This document shows positions 1-8,486 of a stretch of 23,504 nt of DNA, one piece after another. Every line of letters begins with the position of its first letter. Position 1 is the stretch's first letter. The notes beneath the pieces are model-generated. The model saw only the letters and a list, made by a program, of their open reading frames with translations. It did not search any database and was not told the DNA's origin. The stretch is from an uncultured Porphyromonas sp. (GTDB taxonomy: Bacteria > Bacteroidota > Bacteroidia > Bacteroidales > Porphyromonadaceae). The DNA is taken from NCBI GenBank assembly GCA_947253195.1, contig CAMXXM010000002.1, positions 1-23,504 of the forward strand. The letters run 5' to 3'. Position numbers and translations under genes: made by a program.

Positions 1-29
1 GTGGGCTCGGAGATGTGTATAAGAGACAG
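1..29. other. Sequencing adapter remnant (Nextera-type read-2 transposase adapter)
   Basis: The first 29 bases are not chromosomal. Positions 11-29 read AGATGTGTATAAGAGACAG, the 19-base Tn5 mosaic end used in tagmentation libraries. The preceding ten bases, GTGGGCTCGG, match the read-2 side of the Nextera adapter. Directly after it the sequence becomes good carB coding sequence. The adapter is therefore untrimmed at a contig end and should not be read as a transposon end. Confidence 0.97.
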
Positions 30-784
30 GTCTGAGAGGGGGCAACGACGATACTCTCACCGGTATGGATGCCGAGTGGGTCGAAGTTCTCCATATTGCA
101 GACCGTTATGCAATTGTCATACTTATCACGCACGACCTCGTACTCGATCTCTTTCCACCCCTTGAGGCTCTTCTCGACCAGTACCTGAGGAGAGAAGGAG
201 AAAGCGCGCTCGCAGAGAGCATTTAGCTCCTCCTCGTTGTCGCAAAAGCCACTTCCCATACCACCGAGGGCGTAGGCAGCACGGATGATGACAGGATAGC
301 CGAGCTTCTTGGCAGCCTCGCGGGCATGCTCTATATCCTCACATGCCTCGCTGGAGATGGTATGAACCCCGATCTCGTGCATACGCTCGCTGAAGAGCTC
401 CCTGTCCTCGGTATCCATAATGGCCTGGACGGGGGTCCCAAGGACCTCTATGTTATAGTCCCGGAGGACCCCTTTCTCGTAGAGGGCGACACCACAGTTG
501 AGTGCAGTCTGTCCACCGAATGAGAGCATAATGCCATCGGGACGCTCCTTCTTGATCACTCGCTCAATGAAGTACGGAGTGACGGGGAGGAAGTAGATCG
601 TATCAGCAATACCCTCCGATGTCTGCACCGTGGCGATGTTGGGATTGACGAGGACGGTATGAATCCCCTCTTCCTTGAGAGCCTTCAGGGCTTGAGATCC
701 TGAGTAATCAAATTCGCCCGCCTCGCCGATCTTGAGGGCACCGGACCCGAGGAGGAGGATCTTCTTGTATTTCTTTACGTTCAC
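30..784 (-). CDS. carB: Carbamoyl-phosphate synthase large subunit, N-terminal part (truncated by contig end)
   Basis: CarB makes carbamoyl phosphate from bicarbonate, ATP and ammonia delivered by CarA, for pyrimidine and arginine synthesis. About 251 codons of roughly 1,070 are present. The frame begins with a GTG whose last two bases form the start of the carA stop (GTGA overlap, 781-784), and reads [20 protein letters not shown]. The first ATP-grasp unit is clear: [20 protein letters not shown] near the start, FGGQTALN, a [10 protein letters not shown] nucleotide-binding loop, [12 protein letters not shown], and [19 protein letters not shown] just before the cut. The glycine loop GGMGSGF differs slightly from the enterobacterial GGTGGG form. 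No ATG lies at a sensible place, so GTG is the probable start. The 3' end is lost at the adapter junction; this is not a biological truncation. Translational coupling to carA is likely. Confidence 0.96.
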
Positions 785-1863
785 GAGTATAGGAGCTTAA
801 TAAAGTCATCAAAAAAGAATTCGGTATCCATCGGGCCTCCGTGGCACTCGGGATGGAACTGGACCGCGAAGTACCTCCCGGACTCGTGGATGATACCTTC
901 GTTGGAGCCATCATTGAGGTTCTCAAAGTAGGGACGCCATCCGGCGGGCAGTGTGTCGCTGTCTACGGCGAAACCGTGATTTTGACTGGTGATAAAGCAC
1001 TTATTTGTGCCACAGAGACGTACCGGCTGATTGGCTGAGCGGTGACCAAACTTCATCTTTTTCACCTCGGCACCAATGGCAAGAGCCATAATCTGATTTC
1101 CCATACAGATCCCACCTATAGGCTTTTCACCGCTCTCAATGACCTGTCGTACATGGTCAATGAGGGCGGTGCACTGCATCGGATTACCCGGTCCGTTACT
1201 GATGAAGAGACCATCATAATCCATCACGGTGAAGTCGTAGTCCCAAGGAACGATCGTGAGGTCAACATCGCGGTCGAGGAGCATCCGGACAATATTCTCC
1301 TTTGCACCACAGTCCACGAGGACCACTCGCTTGGCACCACTCCTGGGTAGGTGGATCACCTCAGGTGTGGAGACCTCAGCAACGAGGTTGACCTCATCGG
1401 TCTGGAAGAAGTCTATATCCTGGTCGTCCACCACCAGCTTACCGATGAGCGGACCATGGTCACGGATATCCTTGGTAAGCTCCCGCGTGTCAATACCGGA
1501 GAGTCCAACCACGCCATGGCGCTCAAGAGCATCAGAGAGAGACTCTGCGGCATTCCAGTGAGAGTAGTCATCAGTATAGTCATGGACGATGAGTGCGAGT
1601 GGATGGAGCTCCCGGCTCTCGAGGTAGAGAGCCAGATTGGTGGCGGGGTCTACATCCTCCGGAGGAAATCCGTAATTGCCTATGATCGGGTATGTGCAGA
1701 CAAGCATCTGACCCATATATGAGGGATCCGTCAGAGCCTCGGGGTAGCCGGTCATACTGGTATTGAAGACAACCTCTCCGCTGACATTCTTATCAGTGGC
1801 ACCAAAGAGTGTCCCCTCGTAGCAGGTACCGTCCTGTAAGATGAGCTTACCTTTCTTTTTCAT
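781..1863 (-). CDS. carA: Carbamoyl-phosphate synthase small (glutaminase) subunit
   Basis: CarA hydrolyses glutamine and channels ammonia to CarB. The protein has 360 residues, a normal length. The N-terminal CarA-specific domain (about 1-150, with [20 protein letters not shown] and [10 protein letters not shown]) is followed by a class I glutamine amidotransferase domain (about 178-360). The catalytic triad is visible: Cys253 in [11 protein letters not shown], and His337 with Glu339 in [14 protein letters not shown] and SQNHGFAV are also typical. The ATG at 1863 lies 26 bases after the stop of the upstream PurF-like gene, and the stop overlaps the carB start by four bases, so the three genes form one minus-strand operon. 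Confidence 0.97.
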   Translation of the reverse strand: MKKKGKLILQDGTCYEGTLFGATDKNVSGEVVFNTSMTGYPEALTDPSYMGQMLVCTYPIIGNYGFPPEDVDPATNLALYLESRELHPLALIVHDYTDDYSHWNAAESLSDALERHGVVGLSGIDTRELTKDIRDHGPLIGKLVVDDQDIDFFQTDEVNLVAEVSTPEVIHLPRSGAKRVVLVDCGAKENIVRMLLDRDVDLTIVPWDYDFTVMDYDGLFISNGPGNPMQCTALIDHVRQVIESGEKPIGGICMGNQIMALAIGAEVKKMKFGHRSANQPVRLCGTNKCFITSQNHGFAVDSDTLPAGWRPYFENLNDGSNEGIIHESGRYFAVQFHPECHGGPMDTEFFFDDFIKLLYS

Positions 1864-1889
1864 GGTCGCTATATGGTTTCGTGTATCTC

Positions 1890-3773
1890 TTATCTTCTAT
1901 AGTCCTCTTCGTAATAGTCGATGAAGGCTTGATTAACTAAACGCATACCACCCGGTGTTGGGTAGTCTCCGGTAAAGTACCAGTCCCCCGGATTGTCGGG
2001 GATAGCCTTGTGGAGACCCTCGATGCTCTGGAAGACAATGTCTATCGGGCAAGTGACCTCAGCGGGCCGCATCAGCTTGATCATCTGCTGATTGAGCTCC
2101 TCGACAGAGAAGGGCTCGTAGATCTCCTTGACAAAATTAGATTGTCGCACCTCCTCGCTCCCAATAAGGGACTTGATCCTCTCATAGAGCTCGCTGATCC
2201 GATCCTCCATACCCCGCTCCTTATGGAGTGAGATGGCGGCACGGAAAGCGACGAACTCCTCCATTCGACTCATAGCGATACCATACCAATCCGGGTAGCG
2301 TATCTGAGGAGCGGAGCTGACGATCACCATCTTGCGCGGACCGAGTCGATTAAGGATGCGGATGACACTCTCCTTGAGAGTCGTCCCGCGGACGATGCTG
2401 TCATCAATCACGACGAGATTGTCTTCACCCCTGCGTATAGACCCGTAGGTGACATCATACACGTGAGCCGCCAGCTCATTGCGTGATGCCCCCTCGGTGA
2501 TGAAGGTTCGCATCTTGATGTCCTTGATCGCCACTTTCTCCGAGCGGATACGCTTCCGGAGGATGTCGTGGATCCTCTCCGAGTTCCTATTCTCCGGCAT
2601 CTCCAGCAGCTCTTGCTTCCGCCAGTCGAGGTAGTCCTCAAGTCCCTGAAGCATCCCTTGGTAAGCCACCTCTGCCGTATTGGGGATAAAGGAGAAGACG
2701 GTATTGTCTAAGTCGTAATCCACCTTCTTGAGGATCTCCGGCACCACATAGCTGCCGAGAGCCTTTCGCTCATGGTAGATGTCAATGTCACTCCCGCGGG
2801 AAAAGTAGATCCGCTCAAAGGAGCACGCCTTATTCTCCTCCGGCTCAAGCACCTGCTCCAGATGGACATTCTCCCCACTCCGGTCGATAGCAATGGCTTG
2901 CCCTCTCTGGAGCTGATGGACCTTGTCGAAGGTAAGATTGAGCGTTGTCTGGATCACCGGTCGCTCAGAGGCGACCACGAAGATCTCGTCATCATAGTAG
3001 TAGTAGGCAGGACGGATGCCCCAGGGGTCACGAAACGCATACATCTCACCACTACCGGTCATGCCACAGAGGACGTAGCCTCCGTCAAACATTGGTCCGC
3101 ACTCCCTGAGAGGCTGAAGGGCATCGATATGATCCTCAATATCCTCCGTTATGTCCATCCCCTCAAGTCCCTTGGCCTTGCTATCCGCATAGCGCCGCTC
3201 CACCTCACGATCGAGGCGGTGGCCGAGGAGCTCCATAAGCACGCGCGTATCAGAAGTGTCACGAGGATGCTGTCCACGGGCAGTGATGTACTTGAATATA
3301 TCCTTGACAGTGGTGAGATTAAAATTCCCACACATGGCGAGTGTCTTAGCCCGCCAGTTATTGCGTCTCAGCGCCGGCTGGAGATACTGCAAGCCGGACT
3401 TCCCGGTCGTGGAGTAGCGGAGATGCCCCATATAGCACTCACCAATATAGGGAGCCGACTCAGCATAGAAGCGGTCGTCAGCCTCTTCATCAGCGACTGC
3501 CTCATCGATGGAGTGATGGATGGTATTGAAGATCTCAGCAATGGCGCCTGAGCCGAGGGCACGTTCTCTGAAGAGGTACTCTGTACCTACAGGAGCCTGA
3601 AGCTTGACACAGGCGACACCGGCCCCATCCTGTCCACGATTGTGTTGCTTCTCCATCATCAGGTAGAGCTTATTGAGACCATAGCGTCTGGTGCCATATT
3701 TTTCCCAATAATACTCGAGAGGCTTTCGAAGTCGGATTAGTACCACTCCACACTCGTGCTTAAGTTGCTCCAT
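1890..3773 (-). CDS. PurF-like class II glutamine amidotransferase / phosphoribosyltransferase (long form)
   Basis: This 627-residue protein has an Ntn-type glutaminase domain fused to a PRPP-binding phosphoribosyltransferase domain, the architecture of amidophosphoribosyltransferase (PurF), the first step of purine synthesis. Visible features are a seven-residue leader before the presumed catalytic Cys8 (HECGVV), NRGQDGAG at about 45-52, GHLRYST at 116-122, CGNFNL at 148-153, the YFSRGSDID region near 323-331, and the PRPP loop VVIDDSIVRGTTL at about 454-466. Classic PurF proteins have about 460-510 residues, so this one carries more than 100 extra, mostly around residues 370-420 and the C-terminus. 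The cysteines that hold an iron-sulfur cluster in Bacillus-type PurF are not apparent; the SAPQIRYPDWYGIAM segment is more like the cluster-free E. coli type. I recall a similar long form beside carAB in other Bacteroidota. Whether it is the main PurF or a paralogue with another acceptor cannot be told here. Confidence 0.88.
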   Translation of the reverse strand: MEQLKHECGVVLIRLRKPLEYYWEKYGTRRYGLNKLYLMMEKQHNRGQDGAGVACVKLQAPVGTEYLFRERALGSGAIAEIFNTIHHSIDEAVADEEADDRFYAESAPYIGECYMGHLRYSTTGKSGLQYLQPALRRNNWRAKTLAMCGNFNLTTVKDIFKYITARGQHPRDTSDTRVLMELLGHRLDREVERRYADSKAKGLEGMDITEDIEDHIDALQPLRECGPMFDGGYVLCGMTGSGEMYAFRDPWGIRPAYYYYDDEIFVVASERPVIQTTLNLTFDKVHQLQRGQAIAIDRSGENVHLEQVLEPEENKACSFERIYFSRGSDIDIYHERKALGSYVVPEILKKVDYDLDNTVFSFIPNTAEVAYQGMLQGLEDYLDWRKQELLEMPENRNSERIHDILRKRIRSEKVAIKDIKMRTFITEGASRNELAAHVYDVTYGSIRRGEDNLVVIDDSIVRGTTLKESVIRILNRLGPRKMVIVSSAPQIRYPDWYGIAMSRMEEFVAFRAAISLHKERGMEDRISELYERIKSLIGSEEVRQSNFVKEIYEPFSVEELNQQMIKLMRPAEVTCPIDIVFQSIEGLHKAIPDNPGDWYFTGDYPTPGGMRLVNQAFIDYYEEDYRR

Positions 3774-3822
3774 ACCTTATAGATGTGAGACGCTTGAATA
3801 TTTTAGACTGCTGATTACGCTG

Positions 3823-3830
3823 CAAAGGTA
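3823..3830 (-). promoter_or_regulatory. Probable Bacteroidota -7 promoter element for the PurF-like/carAB operon
   Basis: On the minus strand this reads TACCTTTG, an exact fit to the Bacteroidota consensus TAnnTTTG. It lies about 50 bases upstream of the ATG at 3773, which would give a leader of roughly 40 bases. No clear -33 TTG is visible at the expected distance, so the call rests on the -7 box and its location. Confidence 0.55.
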
Positions 3831-4009
3831 GAGAAAATAATGCCATTGTGCTGGTTTAATGCCTCTATTCTCCAAAGTCTGGCAACTGATTTTGCTCACC
3901 TTAAGGACCGGCAGCAATTTTCATATGTACACCTAATATATGGAGTGGATACACCCAATGTTGGGAGCAATCAGAGACCAGAGAAATACATATCACTCAT
4001 TGTGAGAAT

Positions 4010-4120
4010 TTAGTCCAGCCTTTCAGGGCTTATGAGGGGCTTATTCTTAGGAAAATGAACGCTCCTATGGGCTACTGTCCTCGGACGTCGGGGCGTGCAT
4101 TTCTTTGCGTCCATTTTCAT
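4010..4120 (-). CDS. Possible small basic protein, 36 residues (unverified)
   Basis: An ATG at 4120 opens a 36-codon frame ending with TAA at 4010-4012. The product begins MKMDAKKCTPRRPRTVAHRS and ends KNKPLISPERLD. It is strongly basic in its first half, contains one cysteine and has no membrane segment. An AAAGG lies about six bases before the ATG and could serve as a ribosome-binding site, but the same bases are the reverse of the alaS -7 box. It lies in the spacer between divergent operons, opposite in direction to alaS. Its sequence is complex rather than low in complexity, and it has few codons rare in the neighbours, but a frame this short can occur by chance. No function is assigned. 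Confidence 0.35.
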   Translation of the reverse strand: MKMDAKKCTPRRPRTVAHRSVHFPKNKPLISPERLD

Positions 4121-4123
4121 TAG

Positions 4124-4131
4124 TACCTTTG
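4124..4131 (+). promoter_or_regulatory. Probable -7 promoter element for the alaS operon
   Basis: TACCTTTG matches the Bacteroidota consensus TAnnTTTG. A TTTG at 4104-4107 could act as the -33 element, although the 16-base gap is shorter than the usual 19-21. Transcription would start near 4138, giving a leader of about 58 bases that includes the hairpin at 4148-4171. Confidence 0.6.
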
Positions 4132-4147
4132 TGAGAGAGAAACTAAT

Positions 4148-4171
4148 GACCCCAATGTCAAGATCGGGGTC
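4148..4171 (+). promoter_or_regulatory. Hairpin in the alaS 5' leader
   Basis: GACCCCAAT pairs with ATCGGGGTC around the six-base loop GTCAAG, a nine-pair stem with one mismatch. It ends 24 bases before the alaS ATG and has no following T-run, so it does not look like a terminator or attenuator. Its place inside the predicted leader suggests an effect on translation or mRNA stability, which is an inference. Confidence 0.45.
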
Positions 4172-4195
4172 TCATCGATACACTTCTTAGTAGAT

Positions 4196-6832
4196 ATGAA
4201 AACGGTTAATGAAATCCGTCAGATGTACCTTGACTTCTTTGCAGAGCGAGGACATCATATCGTTCCCTCCGCTCCGATGGTCCTGCAGGGGGATCCGACC
4301 CTTATGTTTACCAATGCGGGGATGAATCAATTCAAGGACATCATCCTCGGGAATGCTCCGAGGAAGTACCCGCGGGTAACCGACTCTCAGAAGTGCTTAC
4401 GCGTGAGCGGTAAGCACAACGACCTCTCCGCTGTGGGACACGACACCTACCACCACACCATGTTTGAGATGCTGGGGAACTGGTCCTTCGGGGATTACTT
4501 CAAGCAGGAGATCATCCCATGGGCCTGGGAGCTACTAACGGAGGTGTACAAGCTCCCAAAGGATCGGCTCTATGTCACCATCTTTGAGGGAGCGCCTCAG
4601 GAGGGTCTTGAACGGGATCAGGAGGCATATGATGCGTGGGCAAAGCTACTGCCGGAGGAGAGGATCCTCAATGGGGACAAGCATGACAACTTCTGGGAGA
4701 TGGGCGAGACCGGTCCCTGCGGTCCCTGCTCAGAGATCCACATCGATCTGCGAAGCGAGGAAGAAATCGCCCGCATCCCCGGCAGAGACCTCGTCAATCA
4801 GGACGACCCACTCGTGATCGAGATCTGGAACCTCGTCTTCATGCAGTACAATCGTATGGCAGATGGTCACCTTGAGGCTCTGCCCCACCACGTCATTGAT
4901 ACCGGTATGGGGCTTGAGCGCCTCTGTATGGCCATGCAGGGGAAGAAGTCCAATTACGACACCGACGTCTTCCAGCCTCTCATCGGAAAGGTGGCAGAGA
5001 TCTCCGGCGTGGCCTACGGTTCGTCTGAGAAGACCGATGTGGCTATGCGCGTAATCGCTGACCACATAAGGGCGATAGCCTTTGCTATTACTGACGGGCA
5101 GCTGCCCTCAAGTACTAGAGCGGGCTACGTCATCCGAAGGATCCTCAGGCGCGCAGTTCGGTACGGCTATACCTTCCTCAATCTTAAGGAGCCCTTTATG
5201 TACCGCCTGATTCCCACCCTTGTGGAGAGTATGGGCGGACACTACACCGAGCTGGTGGCTCAGCAGGAGCTGATCACTCGCGTGACGAGGCAGGAGGAGA
5301 GCGCCTTCCTCAGGACCCTCTCCACCGGTATCGAGATGCTGCAGTCTCATATCGATGAGTCGAAGAAGAGGGGAGAGAAGACTCTGCCCGGCGAGATCAT
5401 CTTCGAGCTCTACGACACCTACGGCTTCCCCGCAGACCTCACGGAGCTGATCCTCGAGGAGCAGAGTATGGAGGCTGACCTGAAGGGCTTTGACAGCGAG
5501 ATGGCGAAGCAGAAGGAGCGCGCTCGTAAGGCTCAGCATACCGAGACCGGAGACTGGCAGTGGATCGGTGACCAGGAGACAGAGACCACCTTCGTTGGCT
5601 ACGAGATGCACGAGGCGCAGACTCGGATTGTCCGCTACCGCCAGGTGACTCAGAATGGGAAAAAGAGCTATCAGGTGGTTCTTGAGACAACTCCCTTCTA
5701 CGCTGAGATGGGCGGTCAGGTGGGTGACACCGGTACTCTCATCGGTGAGGAGGATCAGGAGAGGATCAAGGTCCTCGATACGATCCAGGAGAATAACCTG
5801 CCGATGCTCCTCGTGGATAAGCTGCCTTCCGATCCTCATCAGGACTTCCTTGCCTCCATTGACAGCGAGCGTAGGTATAATATTGAGCGTAACCACACCG
5901 CCACCCACCTACTGGATCATGCATTGAGGACACTCTTTGGCGACACGACGGAGCAGAAGGGCTCCCTCGTGAGCGATCGTGTACTCCGGTACGACTTTGC
6001 CCACTTTGAGAAGCTGACGAGGGAGGAGATCCGAGAGGTGGAGCGGATGGTCAATGAGGCGATCCAAGCAGACTACAAGCGGGTTGAGCATCGGGATGTA
6101 CCGATCTCCAAGGCAAAGGAGATGGGAGCCATTGCCCTCTTCGGTGAAAAGTACGGGGAGTACGTCCGGGTAATGCAATTCGGCGACAGCATCGAGCTCT
6201 GTGGCGGCTGCCATGCTCCATCAACCGGGGTACTGGGGAGCTTCCACATCACCCAGGAGACCTCCGTGGCAGCCGGCGTACGCCGTATCTTTGCCGTTAC
6301 CGGTCCCGCTGCTCTTGACTATGTGCATGAGCTGGAGGACACAATCGAGAGCGTGAAGAGCTACTTCGGTGGGGGCAACCTGATCTCTGCCATCAAGAAG
6401 GTGCTGGAGGAGAATCACACCCTCTCTGCCGAGGTGAAGCAGGCCTATGATCGGGAGAAGGGGAGCCTGATAAGTCGTCTGCAGAAGCACTATGAGCTGG
6501 TGGATGGCGTGAAGGTGATTCGCCCTGACGTAGCGATCCCGTCTGCTCTTGCTAAGGACATCGCCTTCGGGCTCAAACAAGTGCTGGATGGCGACTATGT
6601 CTTCGTGAGCGGGTCTAAGGATGAGGGCAAGGCACTCCTTACAGTGCTGATCAGCGATGGCCTCGTAAAGAAGGGGTACAACGCCGGTAAGTTAGTTAAG
6701 GCTGCCGGTCAATTCATCCAAGGAGGTGGCGGTGGTCAGCCCTCCCTCGCTACGGCGGGCGGGAAGCGACCTGAGGGGCTGCCTGAGGCGGTTGACTTTA
6801 TCCTAGAAGAACTGGGACTTAAGAAGAAGTAA
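4196..6832 (+). CDS. alaS: Alanine--tRNA ligase
   Basis: AlaRS attaches alanine to tRNA(Ala) and clears mischarged Ser and Gly. At 878 residues it has the usual full length. The class II catalytic core is at the N-terminus (NAGMNQFKDIILG, then HHTMFEMLGNWSFGDYFK), followed by the tRNA-recognition region. The editing domain has its zinc ligands: His567 and His571 in NHTATHLL, and Cys669 with His673 in LCGGCHAPSTG. The C-Ala domain ends with QGGGGGQPSLATAGGK. The ATG at 4196 fits the usual MKxxNEIRxxYLDFF start. It is the first gene of a five-gene plus-strand operon, with the next start only two bases downstream of its stop. Confidence 0.98.
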   Translation: MKTVNEIRQMYLDFFAERGHHIVPSAPMVLQGDPTLMFTNAGMNQFKDIILGNAPRKYPRVTDSQKCLRVSGKHNDLSAVGHDTYHHTMFEMLGNWSFGDYFKQEIIPWAWELLTEVYKLPKDRLYVTIFEGAPQEGLERDQEAYDAWAKLLPEERILNGDKHDNFWEMGETGPCGPCSEIHIDLRSEEEIARIPGRDLVNQDDPLVIEIWNLVFMQYNRMADGHLEALPHHVIDTGMGLERLCMAMQGKKSNYDTDVFQPLIGKVAEISGVAYGSSEKTDVAMRVIADHIRAIAFAITDGQLPSSTRAGYVIRRILRRAVRYGYTFLNLKEPFMYRLIPTLVESMGGHYTELVAQQELITRVTRQEESAFLRTLSTGIEMLQSHIDESKKRGEKTLPGEIIFELYDTYGFPADLTELILEEQSMEADLKGFDSEMAKQKERARKAQHTETGDWQWIGDQETETTFVGYEMHEAQTRIVRYRQVTQNGKKSYQVVLETTPFYAEMGGQVGDTGTLIGEEDQERIKVLDTIQENNLPMLLVDKLPSDPHQDFLASIDSERRYNIERNHTATHLLDHALRTLFGDTTEQKGSLVSDRVLRYDFAHFEKLTREEIREVERMVNEAIQADYKRVEHRDVPISKAKEMGAIALFGEKYGEYVRVMQFGDSIELCGGCHAPSTGVLGSFHITQETSVAAGVRRIFAVTGPAALDYVHELEDTIESVKSYFGGGNLISAIKKVLEENHTLSAEVKQAYDREKGSLISRLQKHYELVDGVKVIRPDVAIPSALAKDIAFGLKQVLDGDYVFVSGSKDEGKALLTVLISDGLVKKGYNAGKLVKAAGQFIQGGGGGQPSLATAGGKRPEGLPEAVDFILEELGLKKK

Positions 6833-6834
6833 AA

Positions 6835-7878
6835 GTGATGGAGTCTCCGCTCTACCATACACTCTTCGACAGTCTTGAGGAGCTTCGCACCCGACTTCAG
6901 TCACTGACGTCAGGTCGTCGAGCAATCTGGGTAACCGAGAGCAATTGTGCCGACCATTGCCTTGATCGGATCGGGATAGCATCTGCTGACATTGTACTTC
7001 CTCCCGGTGAGGAAGAGAAGACAGCTGAGCAGCTGATCCGACTCTGGAGTGGACTTACAGACCTGGGTGCGACCCGAGGAGACCTAATGATAGCGATCGG
7101 AGGCGGAGCGCTGCTGGATGTGGCGGGGCTCTCCGCTGCGACCTACAAGCGAGGAATGGGGCTGGTCTATGTCCCGACCACTCTACTGGCCGATGTAGAT
7201 GCCTCAATTGGCGGTAAGACAGCGATAGACTTTGAGGGCGTGAAGAATGGTATCGGGACTTTCTACACCCCCGAGGAGGTACTGATAGCACCCGCTTTCC
7301 TCTCCACACTACCTGAGCTGGAGCTACTCTCCGGCTGGGGTGAGATCCTGAAGTATTCCATGCTGGCGGGATTCTCCGTGGATGAGGACTTGTGGGGGAC
7401 GGCTGAGGTAGCCCCTTCGCTCATCCGACGCTGTATTGACTACAAGACAGAGGTGGTCGCCTCGGATCCGCTGGACAAGGGTGGCAGACGACAGTTCCTC
7501 AACCTCGGTCACACCCTCGGGCATGCTTTGGAGGCGCTTCATCTAAGCAAGGGCGAGCCGGTGCCTCATGGGATTGCCGTGGCTGCCGGTCTGGTGATGG
7601 AGGGGTACCTATCACTCCGCAGAGAGCGGCTGCCCCAAGAGCAGCTGATGCAGCTGGCGAGAGTTGTGCGAGACCACTTCCCTCCCGTCTCTGTCCTCTG
7701 TACAGAGTATGAGCAGATACACACCCTTGCCCGGCAGGATAAGAAGCTCCGCTCGGCTGAGGAGGGGGTGCCGGTGGTGATGCTGGATGGCATCGGCAAG
7801 CCTGCACCCGCAGAGCTTTTTACACCCAAGGAGCTGGATGAGGCGATCGACTTTTACCGAGACTTTATGCAGATATAG
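6835..7878 (+). CDS. aroB: 3-dehydroquinate synthase
   Basis: AroB converts DAHP to 3-dehydroquinate, the second step of the shikimate pathway. The 347-residue protein has the NAD-binding IGGGALLDVAGLSAATYKRG segment (about 88-107), PTTLLADVDASIGGKTA (114-130), and the metal ligands expected for the family: Glu170 in GWGEILK, His226 in NLGHTLGHALE and His245 in PHGIAVA. Translation may start at GTG 6835 or at the ATG immediately after it (6838); both lie within five bases of the alaS stop. The gene fills the second slot of the alaS operon, an unrelated pathway carried in a shared transcript. Confidence 0.97.
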   Translation: MMESPLYHTLFDSLEELRTRLQSLTSGRRAIWVTESNCADHCLDRIGIASADIVLPPGEEEKTAEQLIRLWSGLTDLGATRGDLMIAIGGGALLDVAGLSAATYKRGMGLVYVPTTLLADVDASIGGKTAIDFEGVKNGIGTFYTPEEVLIAPAFLSTLPELELLSGWGEILKYSMLAGFSVDEDLWGTAEVAPSLIRRCIDYKTEVVASDPLDKGGRRQFLNLGHTLGHALEALHLSKGEPVPHGIAVAAGLVMEGYLSLRRERLPQEQLMQLARVVRDHFPPVSVLCTEYEQIHTLARQDKKLRSAEEGVPVVMLDGIGKPAPAELFTPKELDEAIDFYRDFMQI

Positions 7879-7880
7879 AT

Positions 7881-8486
7881 ATGAAGAAGAGAATGGACGA
7901 AGAGCAAGAAGAGATGCCCCGCTGGGACTTGGAGGATCTGAGCGAGGCTGTCGACACGCTGAAGCGCGGTGGTCTGATCCTTTACCCCACAGACACCATC
8001 TGGGGCATTGGTTGCGATGCGACCAATGCTGAGGCTGTGAGTCGGATATTTGCTCTAAAGCAGAGAGATGATGCTAAGGCACTCCTCTCTATCGTGTCAA
8101 GCGATGGGATGCTGGCGCAAGTTGTCCGGACCATCCCGGACATTGCCTACGACATGATGGACACGGCGACGAAGCCTCTGACGATCATCTATCCCGATGC
8201 CGTTGGTCTCGCTCCCAACCTCCTCGCTGAGGATGGTAGCGCCGGTATCAGAGTGGTGGGAGATCCCTTCTGTAAGAAAATGTGTGAGCGGCTGGGCGGA
8301 CCTATCGTAAGTACCTCGGCGAATATCTCAGGCGAACCATCTCCCGCTGCCTTTGCAGACATTGCTGACGAAGTGCGCAATGGCGTGGACTACGTTGTGA
8401 GGTATCGCCAAGAGGAGCAGACGAAGCATGTAGCCTCCAACATCATCAAGCTGGGACTGAGAGGCGAGGTAAAGGTGATCCGGTAA
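7881..8486 (+). CDS. tsaC: L-threonylcarbamoyladenylate synthase (TsaC/YrdC family)
   Basis: This enzyme makes threonylcarbamoyl-AMP from threonine, bicarbonate and ATP, the first step of the t6A37 modification of ANN-decoding tRNAs. The 201-residue protein is the short form, with a YrdC domain and no Sua5 extension. Characteristic segments are LILYPTDTIWGIGCDATN (about 32-49), the FALKQRDDAKAL basic loop, and PIVSTSANISGEPSP. It starts two bases after aroB, and its TAA abuts the next ATG. Its charged N-terminal tail (MKKRMDEEQEEM) is slightly longer than in many homologues. Confidence 0.94.
   Translation: MKKRMDEEQEEMPRWDLEDLSEAVDTLKRGGLILYPTDTIWGIGCDATNAEAVSRIFALKQRDDAKALLSIVSSDGMLAQVVRTIPDIAYDMMDTATKPLTIIYPDAVGLAPNLLAEDGSAGIRVVGDPFCKKMCERLGGPIVSTSANISGEPSPAAFADIADEVRNGVDYVVRYRQEEQTKHVASNIIKLGLRGEVKVIR

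Larger units (their letters stand above)
3774..4195. other. 422-base divergent intergenic region (PurF-like gene / alaS)
   Basis: This is the only gene-free stretch above 300 bases. It holds -7-like promoter boxes facing both ways (3823-3830 minus, 4124-4131 plus), a possible 36-codon minus-strand ORF (4010-4120), a hairpin in the alaS leader (4148-4171), and a degenerate 18-base direct repeat with a 22-base period (3928-3945 and 3950-3967, 14 of 18 positions alike). It is more A+T-rich than the flanking genes. No tRNA, riboswitch or insertion-sequence end was recognised. Confidence 0.7.

Noticed and set aside
11..29. A Tn5/IS50-like transposon end
   Set aside because: The bases match the engineered mosaic end together with the adjoining Nextera read-2 adapter, and occur at the contig end with no transposase nearby.
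2772..3551. A 259-codon plus-strand open frame inside the PurF-like gene
   Set aside because: It is the mirror of a well-conserved coding sequence and has no family features or promoter of its own.
3928..3967. A short direct repeat (two 18-base copies, 22-base period) as a possible CRISPR or iteron
   Set aside because: There are only two copies with four mismatches and no further repeats or cas/rep genes, so it is probably chance or at most a weak protein-binding site.
5108..5908. A 266-codon minus-strand open frame inside alaS
   Set aside because: Same reason: alaS is clearly the real gene and the antisense frame shows only codon-bias composition.
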